Shown here: in pieces, positions 24,598-33,922 of the stretch | How positions within the stretch are numbered: position 1 is the stretch's first letter | How the letters are laid out: the number at the start of each line of letters is the position of its first letter | Origin: Cytophagales bacterium | GTDB taxonomy: Bacteria > Bacteroidota > Bacteroidia > Cytophagales > Spirosomataceae | Direction: 5' to 3' | Assembly (NCBI GenBank): GCA_013298215.1 | Contig: JAAFKE010000027.1 | Location: forward strand, 1 to 50,596 | Length of the DNA: 50,596 bases | Made by a program: the position numbers and the translations under genes | Notes under the pieces: generated by a model | What the model was told of the DNA's origin: nothing | Seen by the model: only the letters and a program-made list of their open reading frames with translations | Databases searched by the model: none

Positions 24598-25242
24598 ATG
24601 AATGCAGATACAATTGCCCAGTATTTTCCCCAAATTACCGACCAACAAAAGCAACAATTCGGTGAGTTGGGGGCTTTGTATGCCCACTGGAACGCCCAGA
24701 TCAACGTCATTTCGAGGCAAGACGTAGAAAACCTGTACGAAAAACACGTGCTACACTCCCTCGGTATTGCCAAGGTGGTGGCTTTTAAGCCCACCACCAG
24801 CGTTTTAGACGTGGGCACGGGCGGCGGTTTTCCGGGTGTGCCGTTGGCTATTTTGTTTCCAGAGGTGCAGTTTCATTTGGTAGACAGCATCGGAAAAAAA
24901 ATTAAGGTGGTGCAAGAAGTAGCGGCGGCACTTGGGTTGCAAAACGTTCGGGCCGAACAAACCAGGGCCGAACAACTCACCGATGAGTACGAGTTTATTG
25001 TGAGCCGCGCCGTGACGCGCCTGCAACCGTTCTACGGGTGGGTAGAAAACAAAATTAGCAAAAACCACTTCCACGACCTCAACAACGGCATTTTGTACCT
25101 CAAAGGGGGCGATCTGGCCCAAGAACTGAGCGAACTTAAAAAGCGAAACCGCGTGTTTGAACTCTCCGATTATTTTGCGGGCGAGTTTTTTGAAACCAAA
25201 AAGGTCGTTCACGTGCCGATGCGCGTGCCGAAAAAAGCCTAA
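24598..25242 (+). CDS. rsmG: 16S rRNA (guanine-527 N7) methyltransferase
   Basis: 214-aa SAM methyltransferase (GidB). Signatures: the N-terminal LYAHWNAQINVISRQDVENL, LHSLGIAKV, motif I VLDVGTGGGFPGVPLAILFP, and VSRAVTRLQPF. It modifies G527 near the decoding centre; loss gives low-level streptomycin resistance in other bacteria. The ATG at 24598 gives the usual length. It is convergent with cobA, 22 bp apart. Confidence 0.95.
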   Translation: MNADTIAQYFPQITDQQKQQFGELGALYAHWNAQINVISRQDVENLYEKHVLHSLGIAKVVAFKPTTSVLDVGTGGGFPGVPLAILFPEVQFHLVDSIGKKIKVVQEVAAALGLQNVRAEQTRAEQLTDEYEFIVSRAVTRLQPFYGWVENKISKNHFHDLNNGILYLKGGDLAQELSELKKRNRVFELSDYFAGEFFETKKVVHVPMRVPKKA

Positions 25243-25264
25243 TTTCTCAGCAAATGAGCTTGGG

Positions 25265-26041
25265 TTATAAGTTTTGCAGACCCGTTATTGGTAGTAAATC
25301 TGCGACGGAGCGCCCTGCCGTTAAGCTGCGGTGAAGCCCCACTACCTCGCCAATCACAATAACGGCGGGGTTTGTGATTTGTGCCAGGGCCACTTTCTGT
25401 TCAATGTCTTGGAGGGTGCCGAGTACGTATTTCTCTCGGTCGGTGGTTCCGTTCTGAATAATGGCCACGGGGGTTTGGGTTTTGCCGTGTTGCTCATAGA
25501 CAGCCACAATTTCTTTGATTTTGCTCATGCCCATCAGAATAATGACTGTAGCCGACGACTGAGCCGCCAGATGAATGTCGTCGGGGAGTTTGTTGGCTTG
25601 GGTGTGCCCCGTGACGACCCAAAAACTTTGCGCCAAGTCGCGGTGCGTAACGGGGATGCCCTGCCGCGCCGCCACGCCCACCGCACTCGACACCCCAGGC
25701 ACTACCTCGGTTTCGATGCCGTGTTGCTGGGCAAACTCGATCTCCTCGAACCCGCGCCCAAACACAAACGGATCGCCGCCCTTGAGGCGCACCACGTGGC
25801 CGTAGTTGGTGGCGTAGTTTACGATGAGGTCGTTTATTTCGGCCTGCTTCAAATAATGGTCGCCTTTGCGCTTGCCCACGTAGAGCAGCAGCGCGTGCTT
25901 GGGTGCGTAGTCGAGCAGGTCGTCGTTGGCCAGCGCGTCGTACATGACCACGTCGGCCGACTGGATGGCTCTGATGCCTTTGATCGTAATGAGTTCGGCA
26001 TCACCTGGACCCGCCCCCACGAGCGTCAGTTTTGGTTGCAT
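25265..26041 (-). CDS. cobA: Uroporphyrinogen-III C-methyltransferase
   Basis: 258-aa tetrapyrrole methylase that makes precorrin-2 from uroporphyrinogen III with two SAM, the branch point to siroheme and cobalamin. Visible: LVGAGPGDAELITIKG, YVGKRKGDHYLKQAEIN, VRLKGGDPFVFGRGFEE, VVPGVSSAVGVAARQGIPVT and THRDLAQSFWVVTGH. It is the single-domain form without the CysG dehydrogenase/ferrochelatase part. No siroheme or nitrite/sulfite reductase genes are adjacent. Confidence 0.94.
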   Translation of the reverse strand: MQPKLTLVGAGPGDAELITIKGIRAIQSADVVMYDALANDDLLDYAPKHALLLYVGKRKGDHYLKQAEINDLIVNYATNYGHVVRLKGGDPFVFGRGFEEIEFAQQHGIETEVVPGVSSAVGVAARQGIPVTHRDLAQSFWVVTGHTQANKLPDDIHLAAQSSATVIILMGMSKIKEIVAVYEQHGKTQTPVAIIQNGTTDREKYVLGTLQDIEQKVALAQITNPAVIVIGEVVGLHRSLTAGRSVADLLPITGLQNL

Positions 26042-26154
26042 TTGTGTGTTGCTGAAATTTTAAACAGAAATTTGGGGCACCACACCGTGACTTGCAAGTT
26101 ATTAGGAATAAAATTTATATTTTGTTTGAATAGTTAAAACAAAAATCGAAAAAG

Positions 26155-26172
26155 TGCCAATCGTGTTTGGCA
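26155..26172. promoter_or_regulatory. Palindromic operator-like site between cobA and the phosphate transporter
   Basis: TGCCAA-N6-TTGGCA is a perfect 6-bp inverted repeat, the size of a dimer binding site, in the 334-bp divergent interval. Which gene it serves, if any, is unknown. Confidence 0.35.
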
Positions 26173-26201
26173 AATTACAAGATGCAAGTATAGCTACAAG
26201 T

Positions 26202-26251
26202 ATTAGATCTCGGCAGAAAGCCGAAAACAGATTTTTTTCTGACGATCTAAT
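26202..26251. other. Three-way-junction-like structure in the cobA/pit interval
   Basis: Outer arms ATTAGATC (26202-26209) and GATCTAAT (26244-26251) enclose two small hairpins: TCGGC-AGAAA-GCCGA and CAGA-T6-TCTG. It could be a leader of cobA on the minus strand; it lies upstream of the likely promoter of the phosphate transporter. I see no known riboswitch signature in it. Confidence 0.35.
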
Positions 26252-26325
26252 CCCAAACCCACCTAATTTTAGTTGAGGAATTGCCTTTTTATTAATTTCT
26301 TAACATTCGGTACGGTTCTTTACCC

Positions 26326-26333
26326 TACTTTTG
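26326..26333 (+). promoter_or_regulatory. TAnnTTTG promoter box of the phosphate transporter gene
   Basis: TACTTTTG, an exact -7 match, lies 43 bp before the ATG at 26376. The -33 region is poorly conserved. Confidence 0.45.
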
Positions 26334-26375
26334 GGGTTTAATCTAAAAATACCCTTTCTTCAAACGTCAGCTCTT

Positions 26376-27779
26376 ATGTTCGGTTTAGAGACCTCTATTT
26401 TTATTCTCCTCATTCTCTGTTTGTCGTGTGCCTGCATATTTGAGTTCGTAAATGGTTTTCACGACACCGCCAACGCCGTTGCCACCGTCATTTACACCAA
26501 CTCGCTCAAGCCAACCTACGCCGTGGTGTGGGCGGGTATCTGGAATTTTATTGGGGTATTATTCGGGGGAGTGGCAGTGGCCATGGGCATTGTAAATTTG
26601 TTGCCCATCGAGCTGCTCATCGACCAAAACGTGTACCACAGCGTAGCCATGATCTTGGCGTTGCTCATCAGTGCCATTATTTGGAACTTGGGCACCTGGT
26701 ATTTTGGCCTGCCAGCATCGAGTTCGCACACGCTGATCGGCTCTATTTTGGGCGTTGGATTGGGATATATGTACATTTCGGGCAAAAATTCGGTCAATTG
26801 GGACAAAGCACAAGAAATCGGATTGTCGCTCTTACTGTCGCCGTTGGCGGGGTTTAGTCTGGCCATTATTTTGATGTTCGTACTGCGCCGCACGCTCAAC
26901 AAAGACATTCGGAAAGAAATTTTTAGTGAGCCCGAAAAAAACAACGTTCCCCCAATCTGGATCCGCGCCACGCTGATAACCACCTGCACACTGGTGAGTT
27001 TTTTTCATGGCAACAACGACGGCCAAAAGGGCGTAGGTTTGGTTATGCTCATTCTGATTGGCATAACGCCCGCCTACTTTGCCATCGATGCCAACCACAA
27101 CATACAACAAACCCAAACGCAGGTGTCCACAATTGCGGGCTTGTTGCCCAAAATAGACACCACCGTATTGTCGGTGCCAGAACGCGAAAAATACCGAAAA
27201 ACTGTTCAGAGCATTGCCAACTTAAAGCAAATTTTGCCTCTCAAAGATGCCAATCGCCAACTGCCCAGCAACCAGCGCATGAACGCCCGCAAGGATATTC
27301 TTGTCATTTCTGACAACGTCAAAAAACTGGCCAACAGCGAAGCAGTAAACTTGAGCGATGCCGACAAGAAATCTTTCAAGACTGCCACCGAATCAATGCG
27401 CGAGCTCACCGACTACAGCCCCGACTGGGTTGTGCTAATGATTTCGCTGGCGCTGGGTTTGGGTACGATGGTAGGCTGGAAGCGCATCGTCGTGACGGTC
27501 GGCGAGAAGATTGGTAAGCAGCACCTCACCTACGCGCAGGGTGCCTCGGCCGAGCTGGTGGCGGCCACCATGATTGGCGTGGCGTCGGCATCGGGCTTGC
27601 CAGTGAGCACCACCCACGTGCTTTCGTCGGGTATTGCGGGGGCCATGGTGGCCAGCAAAGGGGTCAAAAATCTCCAAGCCAGCACCATCCGCAACATTGC
27701 CCTGGCCTGGGTGCTCACCCTGCCAGTTACCATTATTTTGTCGGCTACGCTCTTTATTTTATTTAGGTCAATTTTGTAG
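26376..27779 (+). CDS. Inorganic phosphate transporter, PiT family
   Basis: 467 aa with about ten membrane helices and a long soluble middle loop (about 240-350). Both inverted PiT signatures are present: FEFVNGFHDTANAVATVIYT near the N-terminus and GASAELVAATMIGVASASGL followed by PVSTTHVLSSGIAG near the C-terminus. The family carries phosphate with H+ or Na+. The partner DUF47/PhoU-like regulator often found upstream is absent here. I use the ATG at 26376; a TTG at 26331 would add 15 residues and overlap the promoter box. Confidence 0.92.
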   Translation: MFGLETSIFILLILCLSCACIFEFVNGFHDTANAVATVIYTNSLKPTYAVVWAGIWNFIGVLFGGVAVAMGIVNLLPIELLIDQNVYHSVAMILALLISAIIWNLGTWYFGLPASSSHTLIGSILGVGLGYMYISGKNSVNWDKAQEIGLSLLLSPLAGFSLAIILMFVLRRTLNKDIRKEIFSEPEKNNVPPIWIRATLITTCTLVSFFHGNNDGQKGVGLVMLILIGITPAYFAIDANHNIQQTQTQVSTIAGLLPKIDTTVLSVPEREKYRKTVQSIANLKQILPLKDANRQLPSNQRMNARKDILVISDNVKKLANSEAVNLSDADKKSFKTATESMRELTDYSPDWVVLMISLALGLGTMVGWKRIVVTVGEKIGKQHLTYAQGASAELVAATMIGVASASGLPVSTTHVLSSGIAGAMVASKGVKNLQASTIRNIALAWVLTLPVTIILSATLFILFRSIL

Positions 27780-27793
27780 TTACACCCACCAAT

Positions 27794-28237
27794 ATGGAAG
27801 CTAACTTTTTAATTTTATCGAACAACGCCCTTCCGCAGGCTTTCAAAAAGCACCGCATTGGGCGCGTAGACGGCTCAAAGGCCCGGACGCTCAAAGCGTT
27901 CTTCGAGCAAGTGGCCCACGCGCTTGACTTTCCTGATTATTTTGGTTTCAACTTAGACTCTTTCGACGAATTGTTGAATGATTTTGAGTGGATCAAAGAA
28001 GAAAAAATAGCCATCTACATCACCGAAACCGACCAGTTTTTGGTGGATGAGAAAAAAGAGGACAAAATCTCCGACTTAATTAACCTCATGGATGCTTCGG
28101 CCGAGGATTGGAAGTGGATGGAAACGGAGGACGATGTGGAGGATTTTGACCAGAAAGAACTCATTTATTTGCTGGCCGATAGCCCCCGAATAATTGGCAT
28201 TTTAGAGGCCGACGGTGTAGCTTTTGATCGAATTTGA
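27794..28237 (+). CDS. Barstar-family protein
   Basis: 147 aa. The barstar fold is indicated by RVDGSKARTLKAFFEQVAHA and FPDYFGFNLDSFDELLNDFE, where the NLD aspartate corresponds to the key barnase-binding residue of barstar. A C-terminal extension of about 40 residues is acidic. No barnase-like ribonuclease gene is next to it. Its stop overlaps the start of the next gene, so the two are co-translated. A role as immunity protein or in another nucleic-acid process is open. Confidence 0.78.
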   Translation: MEANFLILSNNALPQAFKKHRIGRVDGSKARTLKAFFEQVAHALDFPDYFGFNLDSFDELLNDFEWIKEEKIAIYITETDQFLVDEKKEDKISDLINLMDASAEDWKWMETEDDVEDFDQKELIYLLADSPRIIGILEADGVAFDRI

Positions 28238-28923
28238 ACGTGCTCGAAAACCAACATTTGCCCGCGCCAACGGTTGTAGCCCCCGCCCCCTGGACCCTCA
28301 CTGGCAGCGGCTACGTGTTTTTGTTTCGGTTCCCCCCAAAATTTGTTGAGCAGCATGCTTTTTTGGCTCCTTACCAGCGCGATGCCTACCAGGGAGTTAT
28401 CGGTAGTATGATGCTGGTCGACTACCGAACGTCGCCGGTGGGGCCCTATTTTGAGCTTTTGTTTATACCTGGTCTGTTCGACTTGGCGGGCAAGCGGTCG
28501 TTTTCGATTTCAAAAATATACGTATCGAGCCACGACAGCGTCTGGAACGGCATTCAGAACTGGGGGATTCCCAAAGAACTGGCCGATTTTACGGTTACGG
28601 CCCTCGACGCAAAAACGGAGCGTATCGACGTTTCGCTGGGAAATAATCCTTTTTTTTCGGTACAACTCAAAAAGAAATTCGTTTCGTTTCCCGTCTCCAC
28701 CGCCCTGTTTCCGTTCAGAATAACCCAGAAATTGGGCAACGACCTGGTTCTAACCGAGCCATCGGCTCGGGGCCGAGCGAGTTTTGTTAATGTGAAAAAC
28801 ATGAAAATAGATGCCGCTTACTTTCCCGATGTGAGCGCCATCAGGCCGCTTTCGGCTTTTAAAATAGAACAGTTCGTGATGAATTTCAACGTCCCCACCT
28901 TTGTGCCATTCGATAAGATTTAG
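28234..28923 (+). CDS. Acetoacetate decarboxylase-like protein
   Basis: 229 aa. The segment NWGIPKELADFTV (Pro113-Lys114-Glu115) aligns with the active-site peptide YPKKL of acetoacetate decarboxylase: the Schiff-base lysine is kept, but the second lysine, which lowers its pKa, is Glu. PYFELLFIPGLFDL and the repeated strands also fit the fold. The reaction is therefore uncertain. The start TTG (28234) overlaps the barstar stop; GTG at 28240 is an alternative. Confidence 0.62.
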   Translation: MNVLENQHLPAPTVVAPAPWTLTGSGYVFLFRFPPKFVEQHAFLAPYQRDAYQGVIGSMMLVDYRTSPVGPYFELLFIPGLFDLAGKRSFSISKIYVSSHDSVWNGIQNWGIPKELADFTVTALDAKTERIDVSLGNNPFFSVQLKKKFVSFPVSTALFPFRITQKLGNDLVLTEPSARGRASFVNVKNMKIDAAYFPDVSAIRPLSAFKIEQFVMNFNVPTFVPFDKI

Positions 28924-29011
28924 TACTTTTTTGGGTATATAAAAAAACGCCCCGCCTTTGGTTGTCAAATGGTGGCTTTCTGCCGTTTTTTTCATCAAAT
29001 ACACTTCGCCC

Positions 29012-29800
29012 ATGATAAAACATTACGCCGATTATTCTGCCGAGGATTTTGCTGCCGACGAGCTTTTTGTTCGCTGGGTGCAAAACCCGCACGATGAAGA
29101 GGTGGAAAACTTCTGGCAAACCTGGACGCGAAACAACCCCTATAAAGTGCGCCAGGTGAATCTGGCGCGGCAGTTGGTCGAAGAGCTGTGTCGGTTTAAG
29201 GCACGCGATTTGGCTCCCAACGAGACCGCAAGTTTGTGGAAACGCATTCAGGCATCTATTCGCGAGCTGCCCGACGTAGAAACCTTAGACCCTAAAACTA
29301 CCCATTTTCATTTTTGGCGCCGGGCGAGTGTAGTGGCGGCTTGTGCGTTTTTTATTGGCTGGATTTTTTTGGCCATCCCCGCGCAAGACGAATTTTTGGT
29401 CGTAACCACCCAAGTAGGTAGCCCCAAGCGCATTGTGCTTTCGGACGGGTCGGTGGTGCAGCTCAACGGCAAAAGCTCCGTTCGCTACGCCCGTGAGTGG
29501 TCGCTGCAAAAAGACCGCGACGTTTGGCTGGCTGGCAACGGCTACTTTGACGTGCACCCCACGCATGCCAACGCCCAATTTAAAATTCATCTCAATGGTG
29601 TTGTTCTCCGCACCGAGGGAACTTCCTTGAACATATCTCAAGACCAAAACCGTTTAAGAGTCGAACTATCGAGTGGGTTTCTGACCCTCAAAACCGCCAA
29701 CAAGCCCAATTCTATCCCGATGAAATCGGGCGACATCTTGGAGCTCGATCTTAAAAACAATACCATCGTTCGCAATTATAACTACTTAGTGGCCAACTAA
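29012..29800 (+). CDS. FecR-type anti-sigma factor
   Basis: 262 aa. A cytoplasmic N-terminal part with a FecR_N-like pattern (ADELFVRWVQNPHDEEVENF) is followed by one membrane segment (about 108-124). The periplasmic FecR domain (about 130-215) has LSDGSVVQLNGKSSVRYARE and RDVWLAGNGYFDVHP. Such proteins pass an outer-membrane TonB-receptor signal to an ECF sigma factor. No sigma gene is adjacent, although a SusC/D pair starts 0.9 kb downstream. I use the ATG at 29012. Confidence 0.85.
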   Translation: MIKHYADYSAEDFAADELFVRWVQNPHDEEVENFWQTWTRNNPYKVRQVNLARQLVEELCRFKARDLAPNETASLWKRIQASIRELPDVETLDPKTTHFHFWRRASVVAACAFFIGWIFLAIPAQDEFLVVTTQVGSPKRIVLSDGSVVQLNGKSSVRYAREWSLQKDRDVWLAGNGYFDVHPTHANAQFKIHLNGVVLRTEGTSLNISQDQNRLRVELSSGFLTLKTANKPNSIPMKSGDILELDLKNNTIVRNYNYLVAN

Positions 29801-29820
29801 ACACCTGCTGCACCCCACGC

Positions 29821-30525
29821 ATGACCAAAGGAATTTTGTATCTTATACCCACTGTGCTGGCCGAAAACACCGCCGAACGCGTGCTGTCGCCGCAGATTAA
29901 AGAAATAATTGCGCACACCGACCATTTTTTCGTGGAAGAACTCCGCACCGCCCGCCGCTTTATAAGCAGCTTGAAAACTGGTAAAGTAATCGAAAACCTA
30001 CATTTTTACGAACTCAGCAAAAAAACGCCCGAGGCTCAGGTCAGAACGTACATAAAAATTTTGGAGGGTGGCCACAACGCCGGGGTCATCTCCGAAGCGG
30101 GCTGCCCAGGCGTGGCCGACCCCGGCAGCGCGGTTGTGCGCCTGGCCCACAAAGCAGGCATTCGAGTGGTGCCGTTGGTGGGGCCAAGTTCTATCCTGTT
30201 GGCACTCATGGCGTCGGGTTTTAGCGGGCAATCGTTCGTGTTTCATGGCTACCTGCCCATCGACCGCAAGGGGAGGATCGAACGCATCAAGCAGTTAGAA
30301 AAAGCCGCGCAGGAGCTCAAACAAACGCAAATTTTCATGGAAACCCCCTTCCGCAACAACCAAATGTTAGAAGATATTCTGGCGCAGGCCCAGCCCCAAA
30401 CCCAACTCTGCATCGCCGCCAACCTGACCTCTCCCGACGAACGCCTCCAAACCAAAACGGTGGGCGAATGGCGCAAAACAAAACTTGACCTCCACAAAAT
30501 ACCGACTATTTTTCTACTTTTTTAA
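29821..30525 (+). CDS. RsmI-like SAM-dependent methyltransferase
   Basis: 234-aa tetrapyrrole-methylase-fold protein. Visible: GILYLIPTVLAENTAERVLS, FFVEELRTARRFI, the AdoMet-binding AGVISEAGCPGVADPGSAVV, and VGPSSILLALMASGFSGQSF. It is shorter than canonical RsmI (about 280 aa) and lacks its C-terminal part, so it belongs to the second, Bacteroidota-rich branch with no fixed substrate. It lies 20 bp after the FecR gene. Confidence 0.82.
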   Translation: MTKGILYLIPTVLAENTAERVLSPQIKEIIAHTDHFFVEELRTARRFISSLKTGKVIENLHFYELSKKTPEAQVRTYIKILEGGHNAGVISEAGCPGVADPGSAVVRLAHKAGIRVVPLVGPSSILLALMASGFSGQSFVFHGYLPIDRKGRIERIKQLEKAAQELKQTQIFMETPFRNNQMLEDILAQAQPQTQLCIAANLTSPDERLQTKTVGEWRKTKLDLHKIPTIFLLF

Positions 30526-30677
30526 CCTACAGACTTCTCTGGCCTAAAATATTTTAAAACAAAATAGACTGATTCAAAGTTTTAAGTTAAAAATAACAAT
30601 ATTTTTCAAGTAGACTGGCACTTGATTGGTCTTATAATATCGAACAATTATAACATTTAACCTTAAAGTGATCCACT

Positions 30678-33600
30678 ATGAAAAAAAGCTACTTCTTCGC
30701 GCTCGGTGCGTGGATGCTGGTAATGACCCTGTTGGCACCTGATGTGCTGGCTCAAGACCGCAAAGTGATGGGTAAAATAACCGACAGCGAAACGGGCGCA
30801 ACCATGCCCGGCGTGACGGTTTTAGTGAAAGGCACCAAAGTGGGTTCTACCACCGATGCCGACGGTAAATACTCGATAAGTGCAGCCGCAAACGCAACTT
30901 TGGTATTCTCGTTTGTGGGATATTTGGCACAAACAGTAGACATCGGCACGCGCACCAGCATCGATCTCATTTTGGCCCCCGACGCAAGTCTGCTCGACGA
31001 GGTGGTCGTGACGGGCTACACCTCGGAGAAAAAGAAAGATATTATCGGTTCGGTTTCGGTCGTAAACACCAAAACGATGGTGGCTCAACCCAGTTCTAAC
31101 CTAAGTTCTATGCTCCAAGGACGCGCCGCTGGCGTGGTGGTAAGCGGAACGGGTGCGCCAGGTTCGGCCTCTAAGGTCAGGATACGCGGCTTTGTGTCGT
31201 TCGGAAACAACGACCCACTGTACGTGATCGACGGCGTACCGACCGACAATGCAAACTCATTGAACCCCCAAGACGTGGAGTCGGTGCAGGTGTTGAAAGA
31301 CCCCGCCTCGGCTTCGATTTACGGGTCGCGGGCGGCCAATGGTGTAATCGTGGTGACAACTAAGCAGGGAACTGCTGGCAAAACCGAGATTAGCTACGAC
31401 GGATACTATGGCTCACAGAAAATTCCTGACAGGGCTTTCCCATCGATGCTTAACACTCAACAGTACGCTGATATGCTCTTTCGCGGTTTTGCGGGGGCGG
31501 GTATCAAGTCAAATAGTAACATATTTGGCACTGGCGCAACGCCAGTGATCCCTGCCCAGTTGTTTACGGCAATGACCCCAGGGGTGGCACCAGATCCGAG
31601 TCGCTACAAGGTTTTTCAGGATGTGAATCCTGACAATTATGGCCCTTATCAGGTCTATAACACCAGCCCTGGCACAAACTGGCACCGCGAAGTGACCCAA
31701 GCCGCGCCCGTGCAGAGCCACCAAATTTCGGCCTCGGGCGGCACAGATAAAGGTACTTACTCGTTGGGACTCAACTACTTTGGCCAAAGCGGCGTGTTTA
31801 AGTTCACGGACTTGGCGCGCTACACACTCCGTGCAAATACCAGCTTTAAACCAACAAAATGGTTGAAAGTAGGCCAGAACTTGCAGGTTAGCTACGTAAA
31901 TCAGCAAGGTAGCAATGGCAACCCCTTTGATTTTGGGGGTGGCTTAGATTTTGGTGGCGAGGGCAGCCCATGGGCGCAGGCCTATCGCATGGTTCCTTAC
32001 ATCCCTGTGTATGATATTAACGGTGGTTTTGGTGGTAATGGCGTAGGCGAGTCGGGCAACGGTACAAACCCGGTGGCAGCCCAGATACGCGCCCAAGACA
32101 ACAGGTACAATGGCTACGGCATTTTGGGTAATATATACGCCCAGGCGGAGTTGTACAAAGGACTTATTCTTTCGAGTACCTTCGGGGTCGATCAGCGCTT
32201 CGGCAACGGATGGGGCTTTACGTACATTACCTACGAGCGTGCGGAGAATCAGAAAAACAACTCATTTAGTGAGTATTTGTTTAGGGGTGGTTCGTGGACT
32301 TGGACCAATAGTTTGCAGTACAACAAGCAATTGGGCGAAAAACACAACCTCAAAATGTTTGCCGCTACCGAGTCTATCTTTGAGCAGTTTCGCAGCGTAG
32401 GAGGTTCAAGAGTCGATTATGATTTCAGTGATCCTGATTTTAGGTCTTTGAATACTGGTAAAAACCTGCCCCAAGTAGGTGGTGCTCCAAGTACACCACG
32501 CACTTTATATTCAATTTTTGGAAAAGTAGAATACCAGTACAACGATCGCTACATGATGAGCGTAACGGTTCGCCAGGATGCGGCGTCGGTATTTGGGCCA
32601 GAAAATCGCCGGGCGGTGTTCCCAGCGGTGGGTCTTGCCTGGAGGATGTCAGAAGAGCCTTTTATCAAAAACATATCGGCCATATCTGATCTGAAACTGC
32701 GGGGTAGCTGGGGCCAAATGGGTAGCCAGCGCAACGTGAATCCAACCAACGCGTACTCATTTTTTGGAGCGAGCATCGGAGGAACTGCCTACGACATAGC
32801 GGGCCAGAACGGCGCGCCAGTGATCGGTTATCGTCCGAGCGTGGTTGGTAACGCTGGTACTCGCTGGGAAGCCGCTGAGATGTTCAACGTAGGTATTGAC
32901 GGCAGTCTATGGAACGGGCGCTTGAACTTCAACCTCGAGTACTTCAGCAACACTACCAAAGGTTTGTTGGTTGGTCGTCAGAGAAACGGCTTAGAAATGA
33001 ACGTTGGGCAACCACTCATCAACATCGGCGATATGTCGAACAAAGGTTTCGACGGGTCGATTTCTACCAGAGGGCGCATCAGCAAAGACATCGAATACGA
33101 CGTGGCCATGACCTTTACGAGCTTCAAAAACAAGGCAACCCGCCTCGATGCCGAAGGAACTGCTTTCTTTGAGCGCGGCGGTGGCCGTTTGGGTGGCATA
33201 CAGCGCACCGAGGCGGGTCAGGCCCTGTCTACTTTCTATGGCTACAAGATCGCCGGTATCTTCCAGACCCAGGCCGAGGTAGATGCCGCGCCCAAGTTTG
33301 GTACATACAACCGCGTAGGCGTTTGGAAACTAACCGATACCAACAACGACGGTGTGATAAACAGCTCGGACCGCACTTACTTGGGAAGCCCAATTCCTAA
33401 ATTTCAGATCGGAACGGATATTATCTTGAAGTACAAGGCTTTTGATTTCAACGCCTTTTTGTTCTGGAACTATGGCAACAAGATATTCAACTACACAAAG
33501 TGGTTCACCGACTTGCGGGGCTTTGTGGGTGGTGTGAGCACCCGGGCACTGACCGATTCGTGGTCGCCCCAAAATACGGGAGGAACGCTGCCAATCTTGA

Positions 33601-33896
33601 ACTCGAACGATGCCGTTTCGGGCCAGCTGTCGACCGACTACTATGTTGAACCAGGTTCGTACCTGCGTTTGCGCCAAGTACAGTTGGGCTACACGCTACC
33701 AGGTAGCATAGCCAAGAAAATTGGTCTGCGCCGCGCGCGTGTCTACGTACAAGGTCAAAACTTGCTTACGATCACCAAGTATTCTGGTCCAGACCCTGAC
33801 ATTAACGTACTGGGCGACGAATTGCAAATGGGCGTAGATCAGTTTCGCACGCCTGCACCGTCGGTATTTATAATGGGACTTAATTTTGGTTTTTAA
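30678..33896 (+). CDS. SusC/RagA-like TonB-dependent outer-membrane receptor
   Basis: 1072 aa. Signal peptide (about 1-25, ending DVLAQ), CarboxypepD_reg-like domain (about 28-110; GKITDSETGATMPGVTVLVK), TonB box-like LDEVVVTGY near 120, plug domain (LQGRAAGVVVSGTGAPGSAS; YVIDGVPTD; VLKDPASASIYGSRAANGVI), then a 22-strand-type barrel ending in FIMGLNFGF. It imports glycans or peptides with the SusD lipoprotein encoded 26 bp later. No enzyme gene is adjacent, so the substrate is unknown. Confidence 0.96.
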   Translation: MKKSYFFALGAWMLVMTLLAPDVLAQDRKVMGKITDSETGATMPGVTVLVKGTKVGSTTDADGKYSISAAANATLVFSFVGYLAQTVDIGTRTSIDLILAPDASLLDEVVVTGYTSEKKKDIIGSVSVVNTKTMVAQPSSNLSSMLQGRAAGVVVSGTGAPGSASKVRIRGFVSFGNNDPLYVIDGVPTDNANSLNPQDVESVQVLKDPASASIYGSRAANGVIVVTTKQGTAGKTEISYDGYYGSQKIPDRAFPSMLNTQQYADMLFRGFAGAGIKSNSNIFGTGATPVIPAQLFTAMTPGVAPDPSRYKVFQDVNPDNYGPYQVYNTSPGTNWHREVTQAAPVQSHQISASGGTDKGTYSLGLNYFGQSGVFKFTDLARYTLRANTSFKPTKWLKVGQNLQVSYVNQQGSNGNPFDFGGGLDFGGEGSPWAQAYRMVPYIPVYDINGGFGGNGVGESGNGTNPVAAQIRAQDNRYNGYGILGNIYAQAELYKGLILSSTFGVDQRFGNGWGFTYITYERAENQKNNSFSEYLFRGGSWTWTNSLQYNKQLGEKHNLKMFAATESIFEQFRSVGGSRVDYDFSDPDFRSLNTGKNLPQVGGAPSTPRTLYSIFGKVEYQYNDRYMMSVTVRQDAASVFGPENRRAVFPAVGLAWRMSEEPFIKNISAISDLKLRGSWGQMGSQRNVNPTNAYSFFGASIGGTAYDIAGQNGAPVIGYRPSVVGNAGTRWEAAEMFNVGIDGSLWNGRLNFNLEYFSNTTKGLLVGRQRNGLEMNVGQPLINIGDMSNKGFDGSISTRGRISKDIEYDVAMTFTSFKNKATRLDAEGTAFFERGGGRLGGIQRTEAGQALSTFYGYKIAGIFQTQAEVDAAPKFGTYNRVGVWKLTDTNNDGVINSSDRTYLGSPIPKFQIGTDIILKYKAFDFNAFLFWNYGNKIFNYTKWFTDLRGFVGGVSTRALTDSWSPQNTGGTLPILNSNDAVSGQLSTDYYVEPGSYLRLRQVQLGYTLPGSIAKKIGLRRARVYVQGQNLLTITKYSGPDPDINVLGDELQMGVDQFRTPAPSVFIMGLNFGF

Positions 33897-33922
33897 AAAA
33901 CAGACTGTAAAACGATAAAAAA

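Noticed and set aside
26042-26260. Cobalamin riboswitch upstream of cobA
   Set aside because: I see no B12-box-like conserved segment; only generic hairpins are present.
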